Assembly: GCF_900089955.1 (NCBI RefSeq)
Contig: NZ_FLQX01000144.1
Location: 1 to 32,734 of the forward strand
Source: Candidatus Accumulibacter aalborgensis
GTDB taxonomy: Bacteria > Pseudomonadota > Gammaproteobacteria > Burkholderiales > Rhodocyclaceae
Direction: 5' to 3'
Length of the DNA stretch: 32,734 nucleotides
The position numbers and the translations under genes are program-made. The notes beneath the pieces are model-generated. The model was not told where the DNA came from. It was given only the letters and a program-made list of their open reading frames with translations, and did no database searches. Position 1 is the stretch's first letter. Each line of letters starts with the position of its first letter. Positions 25,550 to 32,734 of this stretch are shown piece after piece.

Positions 25550-25579
25550 CTGACATCGGTGGCCCAGCTTGTCTATAAT
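25550..25579 (+). promoter_or_regulatory. Near-consensus sigma-70 promoter
   Basis: CTGACA at 25550-25555, an 18-base spacer and a perfect TATAAT at 25574-25579. The expected transcription start, six to seven bases further, falls on the ATG at 25586. It probably drives the 118-residue ORF and miaB-phoH-ybeY. Confidence 0.7.
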
Positions 25580-25585
25580 GCGTCG

Positions 25586-25942
25586 ATGGACATCCCGGCA
25601 GCTCTCCTGTACACCATCCTCAGCACTATTGCCGAGATGGCCATGACGCCTTCTCTCGACCCGCAGGCGGGGTACGAAACGACCGCCATCGCCAGGAATT
25701 TGCCGCCCGAGGCCAAACAGGGAGTGATGCAACCGCCGGCGGGCGACGGTTTCCTGGTCATCAATGGGCGTCAGTGGCCACTGGCCCCGACGGCCCAGAT
25801 CCGCAGCCGGCAAAACCTGATCGTCGTGCCGATGCAAATTCAGAACCCGGTAGACGTGGTCTATCTCACCGATGCTGCCGGCTCCGTTCAACGCGTCTGG
25901 ATGCTGACGCCCGGCGAAGCCGCGCTGCCACGTCCACGCTAA
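25586..25942 (+). CDS. Hypothetical protein (118 aa) at the head of the miaB operon
   Basis: Starts at ATG 25586 and ends 12 bases before miaB. The sequence (MDIPAALLYTILSTIAEM ... FLVINGRQWPLAPTAQIRSRQNLIVVPMQIQN) looks like a genuine soluble protein: an amphipathic start, then a beta-rich half. I do not recognise a family. No ribosome-binding site is present, and the promoter places the mRNA 5' end at or next to the ATG. If the frame is used, translation would be leaderless. The alternative is that the region is an untranslated leader of miaB. The even codon use and tight spacing to miaB favour coding. Confidence 0.6.
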   Translation: MDIPAALLYTILSTIAEMAMTPSLDPQAGYETTAIARNLPPEAKQGVMQPPAGDGFLVINGRQWPLAPTAQIRSRQNLIVVPMQIQNPVDVVYLTDAAGSVQRVWMLTPGEAALPRPR

Positions 25943-25954
25943 GTCAAGGAAACG

Positions 25955-27331
25955 ATGGCTAGAAAACTGTTCATCCGCACTTTCGGGTGCCAGATGAACG
26001 AGTACGATTCGGACAAGATGTCCGACGTGCTCGCCGCATCCGAAGATATCGTCAGGACCGACACTCCTGACGACGCGGATATCATCCTCTTCAACACCTG
26101 TTCGGTCCGTGAGAAAGCGCAGGAGCGCGTTTTTCACGACCTCGGTCGCGTGCGCCTGCTGAAAATGGCCAATCCTGATCTGGTGATCGGCGTCGGCGGT
26201 TGTGTGGCCAGCCAGGAGGGCGCGGCGATCGTCGCCCGCGCGCCTTACGTCGACGTGGTTTTTGGCCCGCAGACGCTGCATCGTCTGCCGCAACTGATTG
26301 CCGACCGCCGTCGCCTGGGCAAGTCGCAGGTCGATATTTCGTTTCCGGAGATCGAGAAGTTCGACCACTTGCCGCCCGCCCGAGTCGAGGGGGCGGCGGC
26401 TTTCGTCTCGATCATGGAGGGCTGCAGCAAGTTCTGCTCGTTCTGCATCGTTCCCTACACGCGCGGCGAAGAAGTCTCGCGCCCGTTCGATGACGTACTG
26501 ACCGAAGTGGCCGGACTGGCCGCGCAGGGCGTCAAGGAAGTGACGCTGCTCGGGCAGAATGTGAACGCCTACCGGGGCTCGATGACCGGCAGCGGACAGG
26601 CGCCGGCCGGCGATGAAGCCGCTGACCTGGCGCTGTTGATCGAGTACATCGCTGAAATCCCCGGCATCGAGCGTATTCGCTACACCACTTCACATCCGCG
26701 CGAGGTCTCGCAGCGCTTGATCGACGTCTATGCCACGGTTCCCAAGCTCGTCTCGCATCTCCATCTGCCCGTTCAATCGGGCTCCGACCGCGTCCTGGCA
26801 GCGATGAAGCGCGGCTATACGGCACTCGAATACAAGAGCCTGGTGCGCCGACTGCGTGCGGCGCGCCCGGATCTGTCGCTCTCCTCAGACTTCATCGTCG
26901 GTTTTCCGGGCGAGACGGGCGAAGATTTCGAGAAGACGATGAAGCTGATCGACGACGTCGCCTTCGACGCCTCGTTCTCGTTCATCTACAGCTCGCGTCC
27001 GGGAACACCGGCGGCCGAGCTCGCCGACGACACGCCGCAAGCGCTCAAGCTCGAACGTCTGGGGCGCCTGCAGAGGCGGATCGACGCACTGGCGCAGGCC
27101 GTTTCCGTCGCCATGGTCGGCAGCGTCCAGCGGGTGCTGGTCGAAGCGCTGTCGAAGAAGGACCGTAACGAACTGGCCGGCCGCACCGACAACAATCGAG
27201 TGGTCAATTTCGCAGCCGATCCTGCCGATCTCGGTGACGCCGCGCCTTTACTCAATCGCTTCGTCGATGTGCGCATCACTTCGGCGATGCCGCACTCATT
27301 GCGCGGTGAAATCGTGAGCCGACACGCATGA
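25955..27331 (+). CDS. miaB: tRNA-2-methylthio-N6-dimethylallyladenosine synthase
   Basis: A 458-residue radical-SAM methylthiotransferase that converts i6A37 to ms2i6A37 in tRNAs reading U-starting codons. The N-terminal UPF0004 domain has cluster cysteines at about 12 ([10 protein letters not shown]), 49 (NTCSVREKA) and 83 (GGCVAS). The radical-SAM motif CSKFCSFC lies at 157-164. A C-terminal TRAM domain (about 385-455) helps bind tRNA. AAGGA precedes the ATG by five bases. The stop overlaps the phoH start (ATGA). All key residues are present. Confidence 0.97.
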   Translation: MARKLFIRTFGCQMNEYDSDKMSDVLAASEDIVRTDTPDDADIILFNTCSVREKAQERVFHDLGRVRLLKMANPDLVIGVGGCVASQEGAAIVARAPYVDVVFGPQTLHRLPQLIADRRRLGKSQVDISFPEIEKFDHLPPARVEGAAAFVSIMEGCSKFCSFCIVPYTRGEEVSRPFDDVLTEVAGLAAQGVKEVTLLGQNVNAYRGSMTGSGQAPAGDEAADLALLIEYIAEIPGIERIRYTTSHPREVSQRLIDVYATVPKLVSHLHLPVQSGSDRVLAAMKRGYTALEYKSLVRRLRAARPDLSLSSDFIVGFPGETGEDFEKTMKLIDDVAFDASFSFIYSSRPGTPAAELADDTPQALKLERLGRLQRRIDALAQAVSVAMVGSVQRVLVEALSKKDRNELAGRTDNNRVVNFAADPADLGDAAPLLNRFVDVRITSAMPHSLRGEIVSRHA

Positions 27332-28356
27332 CTGAAAAAGCTCCTGGCGCAAAAAGCCGGGCCACCGAGTTGCTGCTCTCGCCGGTCAATAACCGGCAAC
27401 TGGCCAACCTCTGCGGTCCGCTGGACGAGAATCTGCGGCAGATCGAGACCGCGCTCGACGTCACGATTGCCCGGCGCGGCGAGCGTTTCACGCTGCGCGG
27501 CGAGGTCGCGCAGACGGCGCGTGCCTCCGATGCGCTGCAGCAGTTCTACGCCCAGGCCAAGGACACGCTGTCGGTCGACGAAATTCAGCTCGGCCTGATC
27601 GAACTGCTCAACCGGCCGGTGCGCCACATCTCGTCGGGAGGCGGCGTCTCACCGGCCTTGATGACCCGCAAGAGCGAACTGCACGGCCGCACGCCACGGC
27701 AGATCGAATATCTCAAAAACATCCAGGAACACGACATCACTTTCGGCACCGGTCCGGCAGGGACCGGCAAGACTTACCTGGCGGTGGCGTCGGCGGTCGA
27801 TGCGTTCGAGCGCGAACTGGTGCAGCGCATCGTGCTGACGCGGCCAGCCGTCGAGGCAGGCGAACGTCTCGGCTTCCTGCCCGGCGATCTGGCGCAGAAA
27901 GTCGATCCCTACCTGCGGCCACTTTACGATGCCCTCTACGACCTGATGGGCTTCGAGCGCGTCGGCAAGCTGTTCGAGCGTGGCGCGATCGAGATTGCGC
28001 CGCTGGCCTACATGCGCGGGCGCACGCTGAACCACGCTTTCATCATCCTCGACGAGGCGCAGAACACGACGCCAGAACAGATGAAGATGTTCCTGACCCG
28101 CATCGGCATCGGCGCCAAGGCGGTGGTCACCGGCGACGTGACGCAGATCGACCTGCAACGCGGCCAGAAGAGCGGCCTGATCGAAGCGCGCCTGATTCTC
28201 CAGGAAGTTCGCGGCATCGCATTCACCGAGTTCCTCAAGGAAGATGTCGTCCGCCATCCGCTGGTGGCGCGCATCGTCTCGGCCTATGAAACGCATACCG
28301 CCGCGCTTGAGGCAAACGAAGCGGCAGCGGCAACGGCAAAGCATGCCGGCAGGTAG
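27328..28356 (+). CDS. ybeZ: PhoH-like ATPase (YbeZ)
   Basis: A 342-residue cytoplasmic P-loop protein of the PhoH family. An N-terminal KH-like region (about 20-90) precedes the ATPase with Walker [11 protein letters not shown] (about 140-149) and Walker B IILDEAQN (about 238-245). YbeZ works together with the endonuclease YbeY in RNA and ribosome maturation, and the two genes are adjacent here with a 14-base overlap. The ATG overlaps the miaB stop. Confidence 0.96.
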   Translation: MTEKAPGAKSRATELLLSPVNNRQLANLCGPLDENLRQIETALDVTIARRGERFTLRGEVAQTARASDALQQFYAQAKDTLSVDEIQLGLIELLNRPVRHISSGGGVSPALMTRKSELHGRTPRQIEYLKNIQEHDITFGTGPAGTGKTYLAVASAVDAFERELVQRIVLTRPAVEAGERLGFLPGDLAQKVDPYLRPLYDALYDLMGFERVGKLFERGAIEIAPLAYMRGRTLNHAFIILDEAQNTTPEQMKMFLTRIGIGAKAVVTGDVTQIDLQRGQKSGLIEARLILQEVRGIAFTEFLKEDVVRHPLVARIVSAYETHTAALEANEAAAATAKHAGR

Positions 28357-28834
28357 ACGGCTGCAGATCAGCGTGCAATACACGGGCAAACGGGGTGAGT
28401 TGCCAAAAAAGCGGCAGGTGCGGGCCTGGGCGCGGGCGGCGATGACTGCCCCCGGCAAGCGCGGTGGGCAGATCACCGTACGCTTTGTCGAGGCCGACGA
28501 AGCGCAGCGCCTGAACCGCGATTACCGGCGCCGGGATTACGCGACCAACGTCCTGTCGTTCCCCTACGCGCTGAAGCCACTCCTCTGCGGTGACCTCGTA
28601 CTGTGTGCGCCGGTGGTGGCACGCGAGGCGGCAGAACAGGGCAAATTGCTGGCAGCGCACTACGCGCATCTGATCGTACACGGCATGCTGCATCTGCAAG
28701 GCTACGACCATGAGCACAGCGCGCAGCAGGCGGCCGAAATGGAGCGCCGTGAGCGCAAAATACTCGCTGCCCTGGGTTATCCGGACCCGTACGCTGAGTG
28801 TGTGCAGCGCCTGGAGTCTGAGAACGAGGTGTGA
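28343..28834 (+). CDS. ybeY: Endoribonuclease YbeY (rRNA maturation factor)
   Basis: A 163-residue zinc-dependent RNase acting in 16S rRNA 3' maturation and 70S quality control. The metal motif H-x3-H-x5-H is intact ([11 protein letters not shown], His113, 117 and 123), and the upstream [18 protein letters not shown] strand is conserved. The ATG at 28343 lies inside the end of ybeZ; the frame from 28244 is an overlap artefact. It is followed by a mobile repeat that separates it from corC. Confidence 0.95.
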   Translation: MPAGRRLQISVQYTGKRGELPKKRQVRAWARAAMTAPGKRGGQITVRFVEADEAQRLNRDYRRRDYATNVLSFPYALKPLLCGDLVLCAPVVAREAAEQGKLLAAHYAHLIVHGMLHLQGYDHEHSAQQAAEMERRERKILAALGYPDPYAECVQRLESENEV

Positions 28835-28840
28835 CGCGTC

Positions 28841-29014
28841 AGAGGCTGTGAACAAATTGCTGCCGTCCCACCCGATCGTCATTCCCGTGCAGGCGGGAAT
28901 CCAGTGCGTGTACATTATTTGCTTGAAAGAATCAGATAAACAGGCTGGATTCCCGCCTGCGCGGGAATGACGAGATAGCGAGTCGCGATTCACGGCTTTA
29001 TTCACAAGCTCTCA
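28841..29014. mobile_element. MITE carrying a REPIN-type hairpin between ybeY and corC
   Basis: The outer ends, AGGCTGTGAACAAA (from 28843) and its inverse TTTATTCACAAGCT (28998-29011), match at 11 of 14 positions. Inside lies a strong inverted pair: 28878-28904 and 28945-28971 pair over 27 bases with one mismatch (GTCATTCCCG...CGGGAATCCAG type). The ATTCCCGC...GCGGGAAT palindrome is a widespread REP-like family in proteobacteria. There is no ORF. It occupies almost all of the 245-base gap in an operon that is otherwise continuous, so it is probably an insertion or a transcribed hairpin. Confidence 0.75.
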
Positions 29015-29079
29015 GCAGCGCCGGACGGCGAGGTCCACGGGTCCCTGCGCTGCTGACGCCTCATTCATCAAAGGTCAAC

Positions 29080-29925
29080 ATGGACAGTAGCGACGCCGGC
29101 CATAAACCCGGCTTTTTCGAGCGTCTTTCCTCGCTCCTGGTGCGCGAACCGGAAGACCGCGAACAACTGATGCAACTGCTGCATTCGGCACACCAGCGCA
29201 AGCTTCTCAATGCCGACGCACTGAGCATCACCGAAGGCGCCCTCGCGGCGTCGGAAATGACCGTGCGCGAAGTCATGGTGCCGCGGCCGCTGATGGAGGT
29301 CGTCGACGTCGGCGATTCGCTCGATGAAATCATCGCGCGGGTCAACACCACGGCCCACTCGCGTTTTCCGGTCATCAACGGTGATCGTGACCATGTGGTC
29401 GGCATCATGCTGGCCAAGGATCTGCTGCGCGTTCGGCGCGAAGACGGCTTCAGTCTGCGTGACTGGGTGCGTCCGGCGGTTTTCATTCCCGAATTCAAGC
29501 GCCTGGACGTCTTGCTACGCGAGTTCCGCGTGTCGCGCAATCACATGGCGATCGTCATCGACGAATACGCCGGCATTGCCGGTCTGATCACCATCGAGGA
29601 CGTGCTCGAACAGATCGTCGGCGAGATCGAGGACGAATACGATTTCGACGAGGCCGACGACAACATCCAGCTCGATCAGAATGGTCTCTATCGCGTCAAG
29701 GCGCATACCGCGGTGGAGGACTTCAATGAAGCGCTGGGGACCGGCTTCAGCGACGACAAGTGCAATACGGTCGGCGGCCTGATCCTGCGCCACCTTGGCC
29801 GAGTACCACAGTTCAACGAAACGGTGGTACTCGACGGCACAAGCTTCCAGGTGTTGCGCGCCGACAGTCGGCGGATCTACACGCTGGTCGTCTCGGTGTC
29901 GCCAACGGCCGCCGATTCTGAATAG
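29080..29925 (+). CDS. corC: HlyC/CorC family CBS-domain protein (YbeX)
   Basis: A 281-residue cytoplasmic protein. Two CBS domains (about 65-190, with TVREVMVPRPLMEVVDV and HMAIVIDEYAGIAGLITIEDVLE) are followed by a CorC_HlyC/transporter-associated domain (about 200-275). It was named for magnesium and cobalt efflux, but in this operon it is more often linked to ribosome and RNA metabolism with YbeY and YbeZ. AAGG lies seven bases before the ATG. Its stop lies inside the start region of lnt. Confidence 0.95.
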   Translation: MDSSDAGHKPGFFERLSSLLVREPEDREQLMQLLHSAHQRKLLNADALSITEGALAASEMTVREVMVPRPLMEVVDVGDSLDEIIARVNTTAHSRFPVINGDRDHVVGIMLAKDLLRVRREDGFSLRDWVRPAVFIPEFKRLDVLLREFRVSRNHMAIVIDEYAGIAGLITIEDVLEQIVGEIEDEYDFDEADDNIQLDQNGLYRVKAHTAVEDFNEALGTGFSDDKCNTVGGLILRHLGRVPQFNETVVLDGTSFQVLRADSRRIYTLVVSVSPTAADSE

Positions 29926-31453
29926 GGAACTGCTCTGGCGCTGCCTCGGCGCCCTGGTGCTTGGCGCCGCAGGCGTGCTCGCCTTTGCCCCGGTGGGTTG
30001 GTTCGCGGTCAACTGGCTGAGCCTCGGCGGCCTCTTCGCTCTGCTCCAGGCGGAAACGGGCACCGCCAGACGCGTGCGCCGCGGGGCGCTGGTCGCCGCA
30101 GCGTATGGCTTCGGCCTGTTCGTGGCCGGCGTGTCGTGGGTTTATGTCAGCCTCAGCGTTTTTGGTGGCATGCCGGCGCTGCTGGCGGGACTGGCCACCG
30201 TCCTCTTCTGTGCGGTCCTGGCGCTCTTTCCAGCCCTGGCCGGCGCCTTGTTCGTTCGCCTGGCCACTCCCGGCTGGTTCCGTCGGGCGCTGCTCTTCGC
30301 CAGCCTGTGGACGCTCGCCGAGTGGTCGCGCGGCTGGGCGTTCACCGGCTTTCCCTGGCTCGCAGCGGGTTACTCGCAAGCGACGCCGAGTCCGCTCGCC
30401 GGCTATGCGCCACTGCTCGGGGTCTTTGGCGTTTCCTGGTCTTCGGCGCTGCTTGGCGGACTGATTTTCGAGGTCGTCAGGCGCTGGCTGTCGACCGAGG
30501 CGTGCAGCATCCGCGGCTGGCTGCGCTGGTGCCCGGCTCTACCCCTGCTGGCCACGGCCGTGGTGCTGGGGGGCGGCGCTCTGCTCCATGAGGTCCGCTG
30601 GACACAGGCGACTGGCGAGCCGCTGTCGGTGGCCTTGCTGCAGGGAAACGTCGCGCAGGACATCAAGTGGCGTCCCGAGCGCTTCTTCGACTCGCTACGC
30701 ACCTACCATCGCCTGGCTGCGGAGAATCCCGCGCGGCTGACGGTACTGCCCGAGACCGCCCTGCCCGCCTTTCTCGATCAGGTCCCCGGCGAGTATCTTG
30801 ACGCCCTGCAACAGCTTGCGCTGCGCCAGAACGGCGACCTGCTGCTGGGCATCGCCGTCGCCGACAGCCGGCAGTATTACAATGCGGCGCTCAGCCTGGG
30901 CGCAGGCGGGCAACAACACTACAGCAAGCGCCATCTGGTGCCCTTCGGCGAGTTCGTGCCAGCGGGTTTTGCCTGGTTCATGGCCATGGCCAACATCCCG
31001 ATGTCGGACTTCACCGCGGGTTCGCCCGGCCAGCCGCCGCTGCGTCTGGCCGGCCAGAACGTCGCGGTGAACATCTGCTACGAAGACGCTTTTGGCGAGG
31101 AGATCATCGCTGCGCTGCCCGCCGCCACGCTGCTGGTCAACCTCTCCAACGTCGCCTGGTTCGGCGACTCACTGGCCCCGGCGCAGCACCTGCAGATCGC
31201 CCAGATGCGTTCCCTGGAGACCGGCCGCATGATGCTGCGGGCGACCAATACCGGCATGACGGCCATCGTCGATATCGATGGGCGTGTGCTGTCGGCATTG
31301 CCTCCGTTCACCCGCGGCGCTCTGGTCGGCGAGGTGCGCGGCTACTCTGGAGCGACGCCTTATGTCCGCTGGGGCAACTGGCCGGTGATGGTTCTGGCTG
31401 CTTTACTGATTGCTTTCACGAGCAGCCGCCAGACGATGGTGCCCAGGGCATGA
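29918..31453 (+). CDS. lnt: Apolipoprotein N-acyltransferase
   Basis: About 511 residues. It transfers the third acyl chain to lipoproteins at the inner membrane, completing what Lgt and LspA begin. Six or more N-terminal helices are followed by a nitrilase-like domain. The catalytic triad is visible: Glu279 (LPETALPAF), Lys337 (YSKRHLVPFGEF) and Cys387 (NICYEDAFGEE). The start is unusual: between the corC stop and the first helix there is no ATG or TTG in frame. Candidates are CTG at 29918 (used here), ATT at 29915, CTG at 29930 and GTG at 29957, the last shortening helix 1. The frame extends back to 29795 inside corC, but those residues are not Lnt-like. Confidence 0.93.
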   Translation: MNRELLWRCLGALVLGAAGVLAFAPVGWFAVNWLSLGGLFALLQAETGTARRVRRGALVAAAYGFGLFVAGVSWVYVSLSVFGGMPALLAGLATVLFCAVLALFPALAGALFVRLATPGWFRRALLFASLWTLAEWSRGWAFTGFPWLAAGYSQATPSPLAGYAPLLGVFGVSWSSALLGGLIFEVVRRWLSTEACSIRGWLRWCPALPLLATAVVLGGGALLHEVRWTQATGEPLSVALLQGNVAQDIKWRPERFFDSLRTYHRLAAENPARLTVLPETALPAFLDQVPGEYLDALQQLALRQNGDLLLGIAVADSRQYYNAALSLGAGGQQHYSKRHLVPFGEFVPAGFAWFMAMANIPMSDFTAGSPGQPPLRLAGQNVAVNICYEDAFGEEIIAALPAATLLVNLSNVAWFGDSLAPAQHLQIAQMRSLETGRMMLRATNTGMTAIVDIDGRVLSALPPFTRGALVGEVRGYSGATPYVRWGNWPVMVLAALLIAFTSSRQTMVPRA

Positions 31454-31616
31454 TCTCTGCGCAGCGGCTTGACGGCCGTCCGGGTCGATGAAGACACGAC
31501 ACCGGTCCACCGACCTGCTCGCAGCGCAAGACGTTATTTCCGCAAACCGCAGGCAAGAGCCAGCCGAGAGAGACGATCCCTGATACGGAGGATTCCTCAG
31601 ACAGGATTCGCGAGTC

Positions 31617-31645
31617 TTGACAACAGTTGTCACAGTATCCATCAT
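31617..31645 (+). promoter_or_regulatory. parDE promoter and ParD operator palindrome
   Basis: TTGACA (31617-31622), a 17-base spacer and CATCAT (31640-31645) form a plausible promoter. TGACAACAGTTGTCA (31618-31632) is a perfect 15-base palindrome covering the -35 box, a suitable site for ParD/ParDE autorepression. Confidence 0.6.
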
Positions 31646-31651
31646 TTCTCC

Positions 31652-31903
31652 ATGAGCCGACACACCATGAGTTTTGCCCTCCCGGAAGCCATGCGCACCT
31701 ACATCGACGCGCGCGTGTCCGCCGGCAACTACGGGAATACCAGCGAATATATCCGCGATCTGGTCCGCAGGGACCAGGAAGAGCAGGCCAAGAGGCGCCT
31801 GCGCGATCTCATCGAGGAAGGGCTGGCGTCCGGGGCCGGCGTCTCGCGGAGCAAAGCTGACGACGAAGAGTTGCTTGCCATTGCCCGCGGCGAAGCCGAT
31901 TGA
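31652..31903 (+). CDS. parD: ParD-type antitoxin
   Basis: An 83-residue protein. The start FALPEAMRTYIDARVSAGNYGNTSEYIRDLVRRD is a ribbon-helix-helix DNA-binding domain of the ParD/CC2985 type. A charged helix for toxin binding (QEEQAKRRLRDLIEEGL) and a flexible tail with SRSKADDEE follow. The ATG at 31652 lies where the transcript should begin; an ATG at 31667 is the alternative. No clear ribosome-binding site precedes either. The stop overlaps the toxin start by four bases, the usual coupled order. Confidence 0.9.
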   Translation: MSRHTMSFALPEAMRTYIDARVSAGNYGNTSEYIRDLVRRDQEEQAKRRLRDLIEEGLASGAGVSRSKADDEELLAIARGEAD

Positions 31904-32217
31904 AGCCGGCTATTCTTCGTCCGCAAGCCGAGCGTGACCGCCACGCCGAGGTACGCTATTACCGTAAGGAAGCCGGAAGCACCGTCGCGGTACGTCTGGT
32001 GATCGCGTCCAACACGGCACTCGATCAACTCGAAGTTGACCCTGGCATAGGCTCGCCGACACTCGGTGCCACTATTGGCATTCCCAATCTGCGGAGTTGG
32101 CGGGTAATCGGATTCCCGTTGCTTTGGTTCTACTTCGAGCGTGACCAGCACCTTGATGTCGTCAGGTTACTCGGCGAACGCCAAGACATCGCCACGATCC
32201 TGACTGAAGCACTGTAA
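31900..32217 (+). CDS. parE: ParE-type toxin
   Basis: A 105-residue RelE/ParE superfamily toxin starting at TTG 31900, inside the parD stop. The AERDRHAEVRYYRKEAGSTVAVRLVIASNTALDQLEVDPGIGSP order, then NLRSWRVIGFPLLWFYFERDQHLDVVRLLGERQDI, is the complete ParE fold: two helices and then the strand set. ParE proteins poison DNA gyrase; other members inhibit growth by unclear means. It appears intact, in contrast to the remnant at the left edge of the window. Confidence 0.88.
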   Translation: MKPAILRPQAERDRHAEVRYYRKEAGSTVAVRLVIASNTALDQLEVDPGIGSPTLGATIGIPNLRSWRVIGFPLLWFYFERDQHLDVVRLLGERQDIATILTEAL

Positions 32218-32306
32218 CGCCATGACAGAGCCATGAGGGACAGGCCACGCGAGGCTGGATGCTGAAAGATTGGCGCGCAGCGATGTTGGGAGGGATGCGC
32301 TTTGCA

Positions 32307-32734
32307 TCAGTGCGTGGTCGGCCCGAAGAGATCGTCCAGACTCCGGGCATCCAGCACCTGATCCAGCCACGTATCGAGTTGCTCAAGGGAAGCGCCGGCG
32401 ATTTTCGCCAGAACATCCGCAGGCACGGCACCGAAACGCTTTCTCAACAACTTCTGCAACGCCAGCGCTTCACCCTCGGTTTTACCCTCCGCTTTACCCT
32501 CGGCTTTGCCCTCAGCCTTGTAGGCGTGCGCCCATTCTTCGAGTCGTTCAGCCAGCATGACGTTCATCTCCTGCAGATCATCGATCCGAGGCAACACGAT
32601 ACGGTGTTCCGCCCTGCGCATCAATGTTGCTCGTATCCAGAGAGCAAACATCCGACGCAGGTCGGGCCGGTCTGTTACGTCGCGCGGTGATTCAGCCTGT
32701 TTGGCGCAAGCTGTTCGAGGCTGAGACAGAGGGA
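32307..32734 (-). CDS. Rpn family recombination-promoting nuclease/putative transposase, C-terminal part
   Basis: The frame is open to the window edge, so the N-terminus with the PD-(D/E)XK nuclease core is not seen. The visible part is characteristic: RPDLRRMFALWIRATLMRR, a MLAERLEEWAHAYKAEG helix, a repeated Glu-Gly-Lys linker, then LQKLLRKRFGAVPADVLAKIAGASLEQLDTWLDQVLDARSLDDLF. These C-terminal segments occur in Rpn/YhgA-like proteins spread in many copies in environmental bacteria. The strand is opposite to parDE, and the two operons converge. Confidence 0.78.
   Translation of the reverse strand, partial: PLSQPRTACAKQAESPRDVTDRPDLRRMFALWIRATLMRRAEHRIVLPRIDDLQEMNVMLAERLEEWAHAYKAEGKAEGKAEGKTEGEALALQKLLRKRFGAVPADVLAKIAGASLEQLDTWLDQVLDARSLDDLFGPTTH
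32469..32516. repeat. 12-base tandem repeat in the Rpn gene
   Basis: Four degenerate copies of TTTACCCTCGGC encode the Lys-Ala/Thr-Glu-Gly linker of the Rpn-like protein. Such in-frame repeats often vary in number between copies of this family. Confidence 0.8.

Noticed and set aside
25448-26368. Minus-strand frame (306 codons) across the miaB start
   Set aside because: It covers the promoter, the 118-residue ORF and miaB on the other strand. The composition is typical of a shadow frame.
32469-32516. Short tandem repeats considered as a CRISPR array
   Set aside because: Units are 12 bases without spacers and lie in frame inside a coding region; the same holds for 23736-23771. No CRISPR array is seen in the window.
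1-32734. tRNA or rRNA genes
   Set aside because: No cloverleaf-like or rRNA-like segment was recognised by eye on either strand; a dedicated scan was not possible.

Overview
The window is high-GC DNA typical of a betaproteobacterium. The order miaB, phoH (ybeZ), ybeY, corC (ybeX), lnt at the right end, and an LldR/Dld/LldP lactate module in the middle, fit Rhodocyclales-type genomes; Candidatus Accumulibacter is a plausible guess, but nothing here proves the genus. Intact core operons alternate with accessory DNA that is full of small gene relics, hairpin elements and toxin-antitoxin pieces.

Left accessory part (1-8900): a ParE-like toxin remnant at the edge; a decayed, internally deleted copy of a BamE-like lipoprotein gene; a methyl-accepting chemotaxis protein with a C-terminal cytoplasmic sensor-like domain; the intact BamE-like lipoprotein gene (so the chemoreceptor lies between two direct repeats); a DUF2442 gene preceded by the tail of its usual DUF4160 partner; and a very large single-chain protein joining a SAM methyltransferase, a PLD-type nuclease, an SF2 helicase, an S24/LexA-like segment and DUF3427. 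That protein is the strongest candidate for an undescribed, probably defence-related system. A hairpin-ended repeat and a 60-residue orphan ORF follow.

Lactate and membrane part (8900-15600): a FadR-type GntR regulator is divergent from dld (FAD/Fe-S D-lactate dehydrogenase) and lldP (lactate permease). A 17-bp perfect operator palindrome, very close to the known LldR site, lies between them. A DUF2189 membrane protein gene and the two surviving ends of what looks like a DUF2126 gene follow.

Pirin and HupE part (15600-24000, minus strand): two pirin genes form an operon whose divergent LysR-type neighbour survives only as a C-terminal relic. Next is a tightly overlapping minus-strand operon: DUF3604 lipoprotein, small membrane protein, parvulin-type prolyl isomerase, and three HupE/UreJ-like membrane proteins. 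It looks like a coherent envelope and metal-related system that I cannot assign to a described pathway.

Right part (24000-32734): a PLD-FHA fusion protein, a short conserved-looking ORF with a near-consensus promoter that places its start codon at the transcript 5' end, then miaB-phoH-ybeY-[MITE/REPIN]-corC-lnt (tRNA modification, RNA/ribosome maturation, lipoprotein acylation). Last come an intact parDE module with its palindromic operator and the C-terminal part of an Rpn-type nuclease/transposase gene running off the window.
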